64,000 nt of DNA from Saccharothrix violaceirubra (lineage in GTDB: Bacteria; Actinomycetota; Actinomycetes; Mycobacteriales; Pseudonocardiaceae), in the NCBI RefSeq assembly GCF_014203755.1, contig NZ_JACHJS010000001.1, positions 5,580,001 through 5,644,000 of the forward strand, read 5' to 3'. The notes beneath the pieces were generated by a model. The model worked only from the letters and a program-made list of their open reading frames with translations. It made no database searches and had not been told where the DNA came from. Shown here in pieces: positions 40,384 through 50,154 of this stretch (the stretch's first letter is position 1; each line of letters begins with the position of its first letter). The position numbers and the translations under genes were made by a program.

Positions 40384-40656
40384 CTACGCGGAGTGATCCA
40401 TCCAGACGAGACGGGTCGGGCCGTGGTGGCCTCGTTCCAGGACGCGGGCGGCGCGGTCCGCAGAGCCGGAGCGCAGCACGTTGCCTCCGGGCAACAAGGC
40501 GGTGGCGTGCCCGGTCCAGGCGAAGCCCCATGCGACTACCTCGGCATCCTCGCACTCGCCGTACTCACGGAGGACGGCGAACATCCTCGGCCGCTCATCC
40601 TCGATCATGGCGGCGACGAACTCCTCGTACTCCTTGCGGTCGAACGTCATGGTCAT
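40384..40656 (-). CDS. Unrecognised 90-residue protein, probably frameshifted near its end
   Basis: The frame starts MTMTFDRKEYEEFVAAM (ATG 40656, or 40650) and stops after TRLVWMDHSA. In the next frame the sequence continues smoothly as GSLRVVTEWEPVFGGFVIET and ends PLPPG at 40295. That tail joins naturally to TRLVWMD. A one-base deletion near 40400 most simply explains this, so the ancestral protein would be about 120 residues. The family is not known. Confidence 0.55.
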   Translation of the reverse strand: MTMTFDRKEYEEFVAAMIEDERPRMFAVLREYGECEDAEVVAWGFAWTGHATALLPGGNVLRSGSADRAARVLERGHHGPTRLVWMDHSA

Positions 40657-40773
40657 CTCGATTGCCTCCGTGTCACTGTCGGTTGATCACCGTTGGTAGC
40701 GATAGAGTGGCGCGGTCCCCGTGGGACGGAAAGTGGTTTCCCACTTTATTCACCTGATTGGAGTATCTCGGGC

Positions 40774-41661
40774 ATGACTCAGGAAGGTGCCGTCAACGCC
40801 ACCGTGCGGCGGTGGCAACTCACGGAAACGCTCCGCCAACTGCGGGAAGCGGCCGGTATGACGATCGAGCAGGTGGTCGAAAGGCTACGCGACGGACAGG
40901 GAAAGTGGTCGCGGTCCAAGCTCGGTCGGATCGAGACACGCGAACAGGGCGTGAAACGACACGAGGTCGAGGAGTTGTTGGACCTTTACGGAGTCTACGA
41001 CCCCACGATCCGCCCGTGGTTGCTGGGATTGGTTTCGACGGTCAATGAACGCGGGTACTGGCTGGCGTTGCGCAAGGACCTGCCATCGGACTTCCACGAG
41101 TTCCTCGGAGTCGAGGCCGCGCTGGTCCGACTCCGCGAGTTCGAGACCATGGTGGTGCCGGGACTGCTTCAGGTGCCCGAGTACACCCGGGCGCTGATCT
41201 ACGGTGCGAATCCGGGGCTGGAGCGAGATCTCGCGGAGGGGCGCGTCCAAGCACGCATGGCCCGGCAACAGGTCTTGAACCGGACAGTGCCGTTGCGGCT
41301 GCACGTCATCCTCGACGAGGCCATCCTCGAACGGCCGGTCGGTTCGGCGGCGGTGATGCGAGACCAGTTGCAGCGTCTGATCGACACCGGCGCCGAGAAC
41401 CACGTCACGGTCCAGATCTTGCAGAAGAGCGCCGGAGCCTCGCCTGCGCTCGACGGACCGTTCTCGCTGCTGACGCTGCCCGCGCCCATCCCGGACTTCG
41501 GCTATGCGGAAGGGCAGGGAGGTGCGGTGTACATCGAAGACGTCGACCACGTCAGGGAATGCGCCCAGCGGTGGGGAATCCTCACCGGGAAGGCGCTCTC
41601 GGCCGTCGACTCGCTGGACGTGCTCAGGGAGGCCGTGAACACTTACGACGAGCAAACCTGA
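40774..41661 (+). CDS. XRE family regulator with DUF5753 domain
   Basis: This 295-residue protein has an N-terminal helix-turn-helix (LRQLREAAGMTIEQVVERL, then KWSRSKLGRIETRE) and a DUF5753 domain marked by FETMVVPGLLQVPEYTRAL and the YIEDVDHVRE end. Such regulators are abundant in actinomycetes, usually beside a DUF397 gene, and include developmental and antibiotic regulators. ATG 40774. The DUF397 partner follows by 13 bases. Confidence 0.92.
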   Translation: MTQEGAVNATVRRWQLTETLRQLREAAGMTIEQVVERLRDGQGKWSRSKLGRIETREQGVKRHEVEELLDLYGVYDPTIRPWLLGLVSTVNERGYWLALRKDLPSDFHEFLGVEAALVRLREFETMVVPGLLQVPEYTRALIYGANPGLERDLAEGRVQARMARQQVLNRTVPLRLHVILDEAILERPVGSAAVMRDQLQRLIDTGAENHVTVQILQKSAGASPALDGPFSLLTLPAPIPDFGYAEGQGGAVYIEDVDHVRECAQRWGILTGKALSAVDSLDVLREAVNTYDEQT

Positions 41662-41674
41662 CGAAGGAAGTGCG

Positions 41675-41845
41675 ATGGCCACCTGGCGCAAGAGCAGCTA
41701 CTCGGGAAGCGGCGGAACCGGCGGCGGCAACTGCGTCGAAGTCGCGCACGACGGCAGGCGGTTGCGCGTACGCGACAGCAAGAACCCCGAAGCGGGCACC
41801 CTCACCGTCAGCCGCGCCTGGCTTGAGTCGCTCAAGACCGACTGA
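41675..41845 (+). CDS. DUF397 small protein, partner of the XRE regulator
   Basis: This 56-residue protein has the full DUF397 signature: WRKSSYSGSGGTGGGNCVEVA, then VRDSKNPEAGTLTVS and a W. Such proteins are thought to work with adjacent XRE-DUF5753 regulators, in some cases as toxin-antitoxin-like pairs. GAAGGAAG precedes ATG 41675. Confidence 0.93.
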   Translation: MATWRKSSYSGSGGTGGGNCVEVAHDGRRLRVRDSKNPEAGTLTVSRAWLESLKTD

Positions 41846-41895
41846 TGCCGGAGTGGTTCCCGTGGCCGGACGACACCGGCCACGGGAACCGGCAC

Positions 41896-43341
41896 TCACG
41901 GTCTGATCAGGTTCACCGACCTCCCCGCCGCGCGGTGGGCCTCGGCCCAGCCCTCGATCGCCTGCCGGCACGCGTCGTCCAGGTGCCGCAGCCCGCGCAG
42001 GTCCACCCGCACGTGCTTGGTCACCGGCAAGCCCTCCAAGGCGTCGAGCAACCTCGGCAGCTTCAGGAACGTGGCGTTCCCGCGCAACGTCACGTGCTCG
42101 TGGTCCGGCCCGTCCTCGTCGACCACGACCGACAGCCGGGACACGTCCCACGCCGTCTTCACCACGGCCGCCAACAACCCGACCAGGGTCCCGGTCAACA
42201 GGTCCGTCACCACGATCAGCCCGGCCGTCAGCAACAGCACCGCGCTCTCCGCACGGTCGGTCCGCACCAGCTTCACCACGCGGGGCAGCTCCAACAGCTT
42301 CCACCCCGCCTGCACCAGCAACGCCGCCAGCACGGCGATCGGCACGAACGCCAACACCTCGGGCAGCACGACCACGAACACGAGCAACCACACGCCGTGC
42401 AGCACGCGCGACAATTTCGTCCGCGCACCGGCCCGCACGTTGGTCGCACTGCGCACGATCACGGCCGTCATCGGCAAGGCGCCCAACACACCGCACACCG
42501 TGTTGCCCACGCCCTGCGCGACCAGTTCCCGGTTGTAGCGGGTACGCGGACCGTTGTGCATGCGGTCCACCGCCGCCGCGCTGAACAGGCTCTCGGCCGA
42601 CGCGACCAACGCGAACGTCAGCATCGCGCCGAACACTCCCGCGTCCAGCAGCGACACGTCGACCAGCATGATCACGTCCGACAGCGGGCCGACCTCGATG
42701 CGCGGCACGGGCAGGAACGCCCCGACCGCACTGGCCACGACGACCGCGACCAGCATGCCCGGCACCATCCGCACCTTCTCCGGTGCGCGTTGCCACAACG
42801 CCGTGACCACGAGGGTGAGCACGGCCACCGCGACGGCGGCCGGGTTCACGACGGCGTCGCGCAGCAGCTCGAACAGGCCGGCGAACTTCTCGCCGGTCGT
42901 GCGCGGCTGTTCCTGCCCGGCCAGCGGGTAGAGCTGGCTGAGGATCAGGACCAGGCCGATGCCGGCGAGCATGCCCTGCACGACCGCCGGGGAGATGGCC
43001 CGGAACCAGCGGCCCAGCCGCAACAGGCCCATCGCGATCTGCAACAGACCGGCGCCGAGCACGATCAGCCCCATCGCGGCCAGGCCGTGCGAGGCGACGG
43101 CGTCGGCGACGAGCACCGTCAACCCGGCCGCCGGGCCGCTGACCTGGAGGCTGCTGCCCGGCAGGACGCCCGCGACCAGGCCGCCGACGACACCGGTGAC
43201 GATGCCGAGTTCGGCGGGCACGCCCGAGGCGACCGCGACGCCGACGCACAGCGGCAACGCCACCAGGAACACCACGAGCGACGCGCCGATGTCGGGGACG
43301 AACGTCCCGGTCCGGGCGGGCAGCTCCTCTTGGCGGGTCAT
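41896..43341 (-). CDS. SulP family anion transporter with STAS domain
   Basis: This 481-residue membrane protein of the SLC26/SulP family has 10-12 hydrophobic segments, the SGPAAGLTV motif and a C-terminal STAS domain (FLKLPRLLDALEG, RVDLRGLRHLDDACRQAIEGW). The start ATG 43341 overlaps the carbonic anhydrase stop (ATGA). That coupling favours bicarbonate as substrate, as for SulP-carbonic anhydrase fusions, over sulfate (inference). Confidence 0.93.
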   Translation of the reverse strand: MTRQEELPARTGTFVPDIGASLVVFLVALPLCVGVAVASGVPAELGIVTGVVGGLVAGVLPGSSLQVSGPAAGLTVLVADAVASHGLAAMGLIVLGAGLLQIAMGLLRLGRWFRAISPAVVQGMLAGIGLVLILSQLYPLAGQEQPRTTGEKFAGLFELLRDAVVNPAAVAVAVLTLVVTALWQRAPEKVRMVPGMLVAVVVASAVGAFLPVPRIEVGPLSDVIMLVDVSLLDAGVFGAMLTFALVASAESLFSAAAVDRMHNGPRTRYNRELVAQGVGNTVCGVLGALPMTAVIVRSATNVRAGARTKLSRVLHGVWLLVFVVVLPEVLAFVPIAVLAALLVQAGWKLLELPRVVKLVRTDRAESAVLLLTAGLIVVTDLLTGTLVGLLAAVVKTAWDVSRLSVVVDEDGPDHEHVTLRGNATFLKLPRLLDALEGLPVTKHVRVDLRGLRHLDDACRQAIEGWAEAHRAAGRSVNLIRP

Positions 43342-43922
43342 AGCGGCACGAACCCGTCGGGACTGTGCGCCAGCACGTCGCCGGACTCGATGTCGTAGAA
43401 CCAGCCGTGCACGCGCAACGCCCCCGACTGGACGCGTTCTCGCACGAACGGGTAGTCGTCGAGTTTCTCGAGCTGGGCCGTGACGTGGTGCTGTCCCTCG
43501 GCGCGCATGCCGGGGTCGGCCTCGGCGACGATCGTCGAGCCCTGGCCGTGGTCGGCCAGCCAGCGGCGCATCAGGGGCAGGTGGTCGACGCCGCCCTTGT
43601 GCAACGCCTGCACGGCGCCGCAGTGCGAATGGCCGCACACCACTACTTCGCGCACGCCCAGGTGAACAATGGCGAACTCGATCGTGGCCATTTCACTGGA
43701 CGTCGAATGCTCTCCGTATGGCGGGATCACGTTGCCGGCCGTTCGGAGTTCGAAGAGGCTGCCAGGTTGAGCACCGGTGATCGCCGCGGGCACGATGCGC
43801 GAGTCGGCGCACGTGATGAACAGCGCGGTGGGCGACTGCCCCAGCGCCAACCGCCGGCCGGCTTCCCTGGGCCGCCGCAGCGAATGCGTCCGGGCGTGCT
43901 GAACCAGGTGATGGAATTCCAT
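43338..43922 (-). CDS. Beta-carbonic anhydrase
   Basis: This 194-residue zinc enzyme interconverts CO2 and bicarbonate. The zinc and catalytic residues are CADSR (Cys, Asp, Arg) and HSHCG (His and Cys), with TAGNVIPPYG and GVREVVVCGH in between. It is translated together with the SulP transporter, so uptake and hydration of inorganic carbon are probably coupled. Confidence 0.95.
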   Translation of the reverse strand: MEFHHLVQHARTHSLRRPREAGRRLALGQSPTALFITCADSRIVPAAITGAQPGSLFELRTAGNVIPPYGEHSTSSEMATIEFAIVHLGVREVVVCGHSHCGAVQALHKGGVDHLPLMRRWLADHGQGSTIVAEADPGMRAEGQHHVTAQLEKLDDYPFVRERVQSGALRVHGWFYDIESGDVLAHSPDGFVPL

Positions 43923-43976
43923 GGAATTTCCTCACTTCGTCAGGTGGACTTCTTCAGTTGTGGCGGGGATGGGGTC

Positions 43977-44306
43977 TCAGTTCCGGAACACCTGCAACAC
44001 GTCGGGAGCTGTCCGTTCGTGGAGGTGGTCGGCACGAGCGCACGGCCGGACAGGGCGGGTGCTGATCTCGTGTGCCGGCGCCGAAGGGGCGCGGTGAAGG
44101 GGTCGCCGCCGAACCGGGGACATCCGGCGGGGGCAGAGGGTCACGCGGGGTTCGGGGGCCTGACGGGCCTCACGTGGCGGTTCCTCCTCGGCGGGCATGC
44201 CGGCCGAGTGGGCGGAGCGCACGACGACGGGCGCGAGGTGCGCCGTCGCCGGGGTGAGGACCGCGAGCAGCACGAAGACGACGAACGTCGTCAGCGCGCG
44301 CACCAT
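43977..44306 (-). CDS. Possible secreted small protein
   Basis: ATG 44306 opens a signal-peptide-like start (ALTTFVVFVLLAVLTPATAH), then a histidine-, arginine- and proline-rich chain of about 85 residues with a single Cys in VTLCPRR. No family is recognised. The signal-like start supports it, while the tail has poor codon structure. Confidence 0.45.
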   Translation of the reverse strand: MVRALTTFVVFVLLAVLTPATAHLAPVVVRSAHSAGMPAEEEPPREARQAPEPRVTLCPRRMSPVRRRPLHRAPSAPAHEISTRPVRPCARADHLHERTAPDVLQVFRN

Positions 44307-44473
44307 GAAAGCCCCCGATCCACCGCGACCTGTGGATCAAGTGTCGCCAATCGGGATGACGTCGAGGTTAATCGAGGGGCCTATCAGGCAAGTTTCACTC
44401 GAATGTTCGTGACGAGATTCATAAGATAGGACGTATCGTCACGCTATGTAAACGCCAGAGAGACGAAACTTTT

Positions 44474-44896
44474 TCAACCGAGAGCTGCCAGCAGGAATAC
44501 GATCGCGGCGGCCAGCGAGCCACCCGCTCGGGCGTGGTTCCACGGCACCCATTCGTTGAGGTACTTCGACCAGTAGTCGGAAGTTGCCTCTCGTTCGAGA
44601 GCGTTGTTGCGCGGGATGTGATAGGCGAAGGTCAACACGTACCCACCCAAGGCATAGAGCACGGCACCCGTGATCGCGAGCCCGCCGTCGGTGAACGCGG
44701 CCACCGCCGACACCGCGCCGGTGCCGAGGAAGAGCGAGACGAACCACGGGTTCACGACGGCGATGTTGATCGCCCGCATGGCCGCGAGGCCGACCTCGGG
44801 ATCGGTCCGGCGCAGACCGGGCATGACCATCGCGGAGAACGCGAAGAAGACGCCGGCCATCATGGCGCAGCACAGAGCCGCGATGCTGGAGAACAT
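44474..44896 (-). CDS. DUF1772 membrane protein (anthrone oxygenase-like)
   Basis: This 140-residue protein has four membrane helices: SIAALCCAMMAGVFFAFSAMVM, FVSLFLGTGAVSAVAAF, LAITGAVLYALGGYVLTFAY and a final AGGSLAAAIVFLLAAL. The NNALER and WVPWNHAR segments are DUF1772 marks. ATG 44896 is the most likely start; a TTG at 44905 with GAGG upstream would add three residues. Catalytic role is uncertain. Confidence 0.8.
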   Translation of the reverse strand: MFSSIAALCCAMMAGVFFAFSAMVMPGLRRTDPEVGLAAMRAINIAVVNPWFVSLFLGTGAVSAVAAFTDGGLAITGAVLYALGGYVLTFAYHIPRNNALEREATSDYWSKYLNEWVPWNHARAGGSLAAAIVFLLAALG

Positions 44897-44976
44897 GGCG
44901 TGAGTCAACCTCGCGACCCCGCCGGAATGCCATACCCGCACGACCGGCACCCATGACCGGTCGTCCGGACACACGA

Positions 44977-45011
44977 AGTCCGCCGCACCCCACCAAGGGG
45001 AACGGCGGACT
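44977..45011 (-). terminator. Terminator of glyS
   Basis: AGTCCGCCG (44977-44985) pairs with CGGCGGACT (45003-45011), with an inner CCCC/GGGG pair. It begins 11 bases after the glyS stop on the minus strand. Confidence 0.75.
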
Positions 45012-45021
45012 CGACGGAAGC

Positions 45022-46419
<1,398 letters not shown>

Positions 46420-46461
46420 CACAAGGGGTCAAACGGGGGTCATCAGACTAGTCCCGGCTGC

Positions 46462-46839
46462 TCACCGCGCGGTCGTCGGTCCCGCCGCCTCGCCGAGCCG
46501 GACCGTGAACGCATCCGCCGCCACCAGGCTTTCGCTCTGCCGGACGTCACCCGATTCGGCGTCCAACAAGGGTTCGAACGCGGACGGTTCCGGATGGGCC
46601 GTCGACAACAGCGGGACGACGGCTTCGCGTACTTCGAACGGCGACAACGCGCGTCGGTACGCGGGCACGGACTCGAACTCGACCGTGAGCAGGAACAGGT
46701 CGTGCTGATCGGTCGACCGGGTCAACCGCCCGGCCCGCACGCCCGGCTGGGCGGTGAGCAGGGCCAGTGCCTTGGCGACCCGGTCGGTGAACGCCGACGC
46801 GTCCGCCTCGGCGACGGTGAACCGGCAGGCGAGCAGCAC
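46462..46839 (-). CDS. Antibiotic biosynthesis monooxygenase-like (ABM) domain protein
   Basis: This 125-residue protein has a dimeric alpha/beta-barrel layout: LACRFTVAEADASAFTDRV, TAQPGVRAGRLTRSTDQHDLFLLTVEFES, AYRRALSPFEVREAVVPLLS. The strand-helix order fits the ABM fold. Role is unknown, and the last 30 residues are extra. GTG 46839. Confidence 0.7.
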   Translation of the reverse strand: MLLACRFTVAEADASAFTDRVAKALALLTAQPGVRAGRLTRSTDQHDLFLLTVEFESVPAYRRALSPFEVREAVVPLLSTAHPEPSAFEPLLDAESGDVRQSESLVAADAFTVRLGEAAGPTTAR

Positions 46840-46856
46840 GGTGCAAGGATGCCACG

Positions 46857-47123
46857 GTGAACCGCGACGCCAAGCGCCCCCTCGTCCCCGGTGCCGGTCC
46901 GCTCGCGCGGGTGCCGGCGCCCGTGGTGTTCCTGCTGGTTCTCGGACTGTTCACGGTCGGTGTGCTGGTGCGCGGGCCGGTCGGCGCGGCGGTGCTGGGC
47001 GTGCTGTGCCTCGGGGTGCTGTCGTTGCTGGTGGTGACGTGGCCGCTGCTGCCCGTACCCGCGCGTGCCCTGCGGGTACTGGTGCTCGCGATCCTGGTGC
47101 TGGTCACGGTGTCGGTGCTGTAG
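46857..47123 (+). CDS. Small membrane protein (DUF6703-like)
   Basis: This 88-residue protein has a basic N-terminus and three hydrophobic segments (APVVFLLVLGLFTVGVLVRG, AAVLGVLCLGVLSLLVV, RVLVLAILVLVTVSVL). It starts at GTG 46857, 17 bases from the divergent ABM gene. Proteins of this form sit here in many actinobacteria. Function is unknown. Confidence 0.7.
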   Translation: MNRDAKRPLVPGAGPLARVPAPVVFLLVLGLFTVGVLVRGPVGAAVLGVLCLGVLSLLVVTWPLLPVPARALRVLVLAILVLVTVSVL

Positions 47124-47130
47124 GCGGGGC

Positions 47131-47160
47131 TACTATCGGTGGTGAAAATCCATACCACCG
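47131..47160. promoter_or_regulatory. Promoter and operator of the smtB-zur operon
   Basis: CGGTGGT (47137-47143) and ACCACCG (47154-47160) form a perfect inverted repeat 10 bases apart, just before the GGAGG of the ArsR gene and just after TACTAT (47131-47136), a good -10. A repressor on the dyad would block initiation. The ArsR/SmtB protein encoded next is the likely ligand. Confidence 0.7.
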
Positions 47161-47169
47161 GGAGGTGCC

Positions 47170-47565
47170 GTGACGGCTGGGGTGCGAGGCGAGCACGTGC
47201 ACTCCCCCGATCGCGACGCCCCGCGACCGGCGCCGCCGCCGTCGGTCCGCACGCTCTCCGCCGCCGGTGAGCTGTTGCGGGCGCTGGCCGCGCCCGTGCG
47301 CATCGCGATCGTGCTCCAGTTGCGGTCCGCCGACCTGTGCGTGCACGAGCTGGTCGAGATCCTGGGCGTGGCGCAACCGTTGATCAGCCAGCACCTGCGG
47401 GTGCTCAAGGCCGCCGGGGTCGTGCACGGCGAACGGCACGGCCGCGAGGTCGTCTACCGGTTGGTGGACGAGCATCTGGCGCACATCGTGGTCGACGCCG
47501 TGACACACGTCGAGGAAGGTCCGCATGGTAGTAACGAGCGGACCCGTCGGACGGAGGAACAGTGA
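47170..47565 (+). CDS. ArsR/SmtB family metal-responsive repressor
   Basis: This 131-residue winged-helix protein has LLRALAAPVRIAIVLQLRSADLCVHELVE and the recognition helix QPLISQHLRVLKAAGVV. The C-terminal EHLAHIVVDAVTHVEE carries the His/Asp/Glu set of the SmtB alpha-5 zinc site. Its counterpart Rv2358 in M. tuberculosis represses the zur operon and senses zinc (established). GTG 47170. The Zur gene follows with a GTGA overlap. Confidence 0.92.
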   Translation: MTAGVRGEHVHSPDRDAPRPAPPPSVRTLSAAGELLRALAAPVRIAIVLQLRSADLCVHELVEILGVAQPLISQHLRVLKAAGVVHGERHGREVVYRLVDEHLAHIVVDAVTHVEEGPHGSNERTRRTEEQ

Positions 47566-47984
47566 CGACAAGCGAGCGCCCGACCGCACCGGTACCCGGG
47601 CTGCGGTCCACCCGGCAGCGCACTGCCGTGTCCCGGCTGCTCGACACGCTCGACGAATTCCGGTCGGCCCAGGAACTGCACGAGGAGCTGCGCAAGCGCG
47701 GCGAGGGCATCGGGCTGACGACCGTGTACCGGACGCTGCAGTCCCTGGCGGACGCGGGCGAGGTGGACGTCCTGCGCACCGACACGGGCGAGGCGATCTA
47801 CCGGCGGTGCTCGGCGCACCACCATCACCACCTGGTGTGCCGGCGGTGCGGGCACACGGTCGAGGTCGAGGGACCCGCCGTGGAGAAGTGGGCCGACCGC
47901 GTCGCCGCCGAGAACGGCTTCTCGGAGGTCAGCCACACCGTGGAGATCTTCGGCACGTGCGCGGACTGCGCCGCCAAGCCCTAG
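47562..47984 (+). CDS. zur: Zinc uptake regulator (Fur family)
   Basis: This 140-residue Fur-family protein has STRQRTAVSRLLDTLDEFRSAQELH, the recognition region GLTTVYRTLQSLADAGE, regulatory ligands YRRCSAHHHHHLVCRRCG and the structural CADC at the end. The Cys pair plus the adjacent ArsR gene support Zur, as in the furB operon of mycobacteria. It probably represses zinc uptake genes when zinc is sufficient. GTG 47562. Confidence 0.92.
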   Translation: MTTSERPTAPVPGLRSTRQRTAVSRLLDTLDEFRSAQELHEELRKRGEGIGLTTVYRTLQSLADAGEVDVLRTDTGEAIYRRCSAHHHHHLVCRRCGHTVEVEGPAVEKWADRVAAENGFSEVSHTVEIFGTCADCAAKP

Positions 47985-47988
47985 CCGC

Positions 47989-48108
47989 GCGAGTCCTCCA
48001 CCCAGGCACCCTGAAATACGCGCTCGGACACCTTCGATCAGGTGGTGCCGAGTGCGTATTTCGGGGTGCCTGAGTGCGTATTTCGGGGTGTCCGAACGGA
48101 GGACTCGC
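47989..48108. repeat. Large intergenic palindromic repeat, copy B
   Basis: The outer arms GCGAGTCCTCC (47989-47999) and GGAGGACTCGC (48098-48108) are perfect. Inside, the CAGGCACCCTGAAATACGCG side pairs with a CGTATTTCGGGGTGCCTG side that is itself present twice. Units of ~22 bp resemble those at 39792 and 58043. It separates the convergent zur and TIGR03943 genes and should form a very stable cruciform or terminator. Confidence 0.8.
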
Positions 48109-48112
48109 GGGG

Positions 48113-48799
48113 TCAGTCCTCGTAGGGCTCGGGTGGCGCGGGGATCGTGGTGATCGTGGTGACGGTCAGGGTCGGCACGAACGCCGACGCCTGGGTGGCC
48201 GAGCCGGGCACCACGCGGCCGGTGGCCTCGATCCACTGGTCGGTGGGCAGCGTGGCGAAGTCCTGCCCCGCCAACAGCGCCTTCACCGGCCGGGCGTCGG
48301 CCGCGCAGCACGAGATCGTCAGCCGGGCGATGTAGACGTTCGTGCCCTGCCTGGCCACGAAACCGGTCAGGCGGACGGTGCGGTCGTCCAACGACCCCGA
48401 GTCGTCCCAGGCCGTGCGCATGACGAAGTCGGTGATCGTCAACGGCACCACGGTCTCGTCCGGCAGCGCCTCGAAACCCGCGCCCGCCTTGGGCGCGGTG
48501 TTGCCCTTGCCCGTGACGGTGTCCGCGCCCAGGGCCGGCGGGCTGATCAGGAAGACCGCCAGCACCGGCAGCAGCAACAACCACGTGCTGTGCGAACGGT
48601 GGTCGTGGTCGTGTTCGCGCTCCCGGCGGATGTCGCGGACGATCGCCACGAGCGCCAGCACCACCATGATCGCGCCGGTCGCGATCAGCCACGGGCGCAG
48701 GGATTCCTTGACGTAGCGCAGGTACGTGTCGGTCAGCGCGAGTTTCAACAGCGCGCCGCCCAGCAGCACCAGCAGGATGTTCTGGGTCTCACGCCTCAC
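48113..48799 (-). CDS. TIGR03943 family membrane protein
   Basis: This 228-residue protein has two N-terminal helices, a histidine-rich linker (REREHDHDHRSH), a third helix and an extracellular domain ending ISCCAADARPVKALLAGQDF, a pattern of the TIGR03943 family. This family is paired with a COG0701-type permease, as here (GTGA overlap). The His-rich linker and nearby zur hint at metal transport, which is inference. Confidence 0.88.
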   Translation of the reverse strand: MRRETQNILLVLLGGALLKLALTDTYLRYVKESLRPWLIATGAIMVVLALVAIVRDIRREREHDHDHRSHSTWLLLLPVLAVFLISPPALGADTVTGKGNTAPKAGAGFEALPDETVVPLTITDFVMRTAWDDSGSLDDRTVRLTGFVARQGTNVYIARLTISCCAADARPVKALLAGQDFATLPTDQWIEATGRVVPGSATQASAFVPTLTVTTITTIPAPPEPYED

Positions 48800-49821
48800 A
48801 GGAACACCACTCCCGACAACACCGCGCAGCCGATCGCCACGAGGAACACCGCGGGCGCGAACCGCCACGCGAACGACCGCCCGAACGCGCCCGCCTGCAA
48901 CGCCACCAGTTTCACGTCCACCGCCGGACCCACGACCAGGAACACCAGGAGCAGACGCGGTGACAGCAGCGTGGACATCGACACGGCCACGAACGCGTCC
49001 GCCTCGCTGCACAACGCCAGCACCACGGCCAACAACGCCATCACGAACACGCCGAGCGCGACCTGACCGGCCAGCGTCTCCAGCCACTCGGTCGGCACGA
49101 GCACCTTGAACGCCGCCGCGAACACGCCGCCCAGCACCAGGTACCCGCCCGCCTCCACGAGGTCGTGCCGCGCCGTCTCGGCGAAGACCGCCCAGCGGGA
49201 CGTGCCGTCGTGGTCGCGGACGCGGGCCAACGCCCGTTCGGCGATCCACTCGGTCCGGCCGAACCGCGTCCACAGCCAGCCGACGACGACCGCGGTGAGC
49301 AGCGAGCCGACGAACCGCGCGGGCACCATCAGCGGGGCGTCCTTGAACGCCACGGCCGTCGACACCAGCACGATCGGGTTCACGGCCGGCGCGGCGAGCA
49401 GGAACGTCAACGCCGCCGCGGGCGCCACGCCCTGACCCATCAGCCGCCGGGCGACCGGCACGGACGCGCACTCGCAGCCAGGCAGCGCGACGCCCGCGAC
49501 ACCGGCGACCGGCACGGCCAGCGCCTCCTTGCGCGGCAACAGCCGGCGCAGGGCGCTCGCGGGCACGAACGCGGCGATGGCGCCGCTGATCAACACACCG
49601 AGCACCAGGAACGGCAACGCCTGCACGCACACGGCCACGAACGTGGTCGACGCGGTCCGCACGCGGGGTGCGTCCAGCAGCAGCGAAGCCAGCCAGTCCT
49701 GCCCGACGAGGGCGAGCACGAGCACCGCGCACAGCACCTCGAGCGAGGTGATCCGCCACCTCGGCGGCGACGGGCGCGGACGCCGGCCGCGGATCTCGCC
49801 AGTGATTGTCACTTTCGACAT
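48796..49821 (-). CDS. Permease of the DUF318/COG0701 (ArsP-like) family
   Basis: This 341-residue membrane protein has about eight helices. It shows the paired conserved segments LPGCECASVPVARRLMGQGVAPAAALTFLLAAPAVNP and ALCSEADAFVAVSM typical of the family, with cysteines able to bind metal or arsenicals. It is translated with the TIGR03943 protein. Substrate unknown. The early coding bases around the start include GAAAGTGACAATCAC, which loosely resembles AT-rich Zur sites but is not a clear match. Confidence 0.88.
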   Translation of the reverse strand: MSKVTITGEIRGRRPRPSPPRWRITSLEVLCAVLVLALVGQDWLASLLLDAPRVRTASTTFVAVCVQALPFLVLGVLISGAIAAFVPASALRRLLPRKEALAVPVAGVAGVALPGCECASVPVARRLMGQGVAPAAALTFLLAAPAVNPIVLVSTAVAFKDAPLMVPARFVGSLLTAVVVGWLWTRFGRTEWIAERALARVRDHDGTSRWAVFAETARHDLVEAGGYLVLGGVFAAAFKVLVPTEWLETLAGQVALGVFVMALLAVVLALCSEADAFVAVSMSTLLSPRLLLVFLVVGPAVDVKLVALQAGAFGRSFAWRFAPAVFLVAIGCAVLSGVVFL

Positions 49822-49887
49822 GATGCCGGCCGCGGCCGGCCACCGGCAGGGACGTCCGGCCGGGGGATCCCGGCCGGACGCACCGGG

Positions 49888-50154
49888 TCACTCCTCGTCG
49901 GCGCGCATCTCCGCGACGGCGTCCAACACGTCCTGCGCGCTCTCCACCGGCATGAGCGGTTCGACGACCGCGGACACCGAGGAGTCCTGCGCCAAGACCG
50001 ACTCGGCCAGCTCGATGGCCTCCGCACGGTCGTACGGGCCGCACAGGAAGGACGCCCACTCCTCGCCCACGCGGGCCTCGAACGTCACCGCCCACGGCAG
50101 CGAGTCGACGTCGCCGTCCTCCTCGTCGGGTTCGTACACGGTCAGGCCGGCCAT
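49888..50154 (-). CDS. Unrecognised acidic 88-residue protein
   Basis: ATG 50154 overlaps the preceding stop. The protein (GLTVYEPDEEDGDVDSL, then WAVTFEARVGEEWASFLCGP, ending AEMRADEE) is very acidic. It is the last gene of the uppS transcript. No family is recognised. Confidence 0.65.
   Translation of the reverse strand: MAGLTVYEPDEEDGDVDSLPWAVTFEARVGEEWASFLCGPYDRAEAIELAESVLAQDSSVSAVVEPLMPVESAQDVLDAVAEMRADEE

Noticed and set aside
47989..48108. CRISPR-like repeat array
   Set aside because: The ~22-bp units are not separated by spacers of constant length and there are no cas genes. It is a palindromic intergenic repeat.
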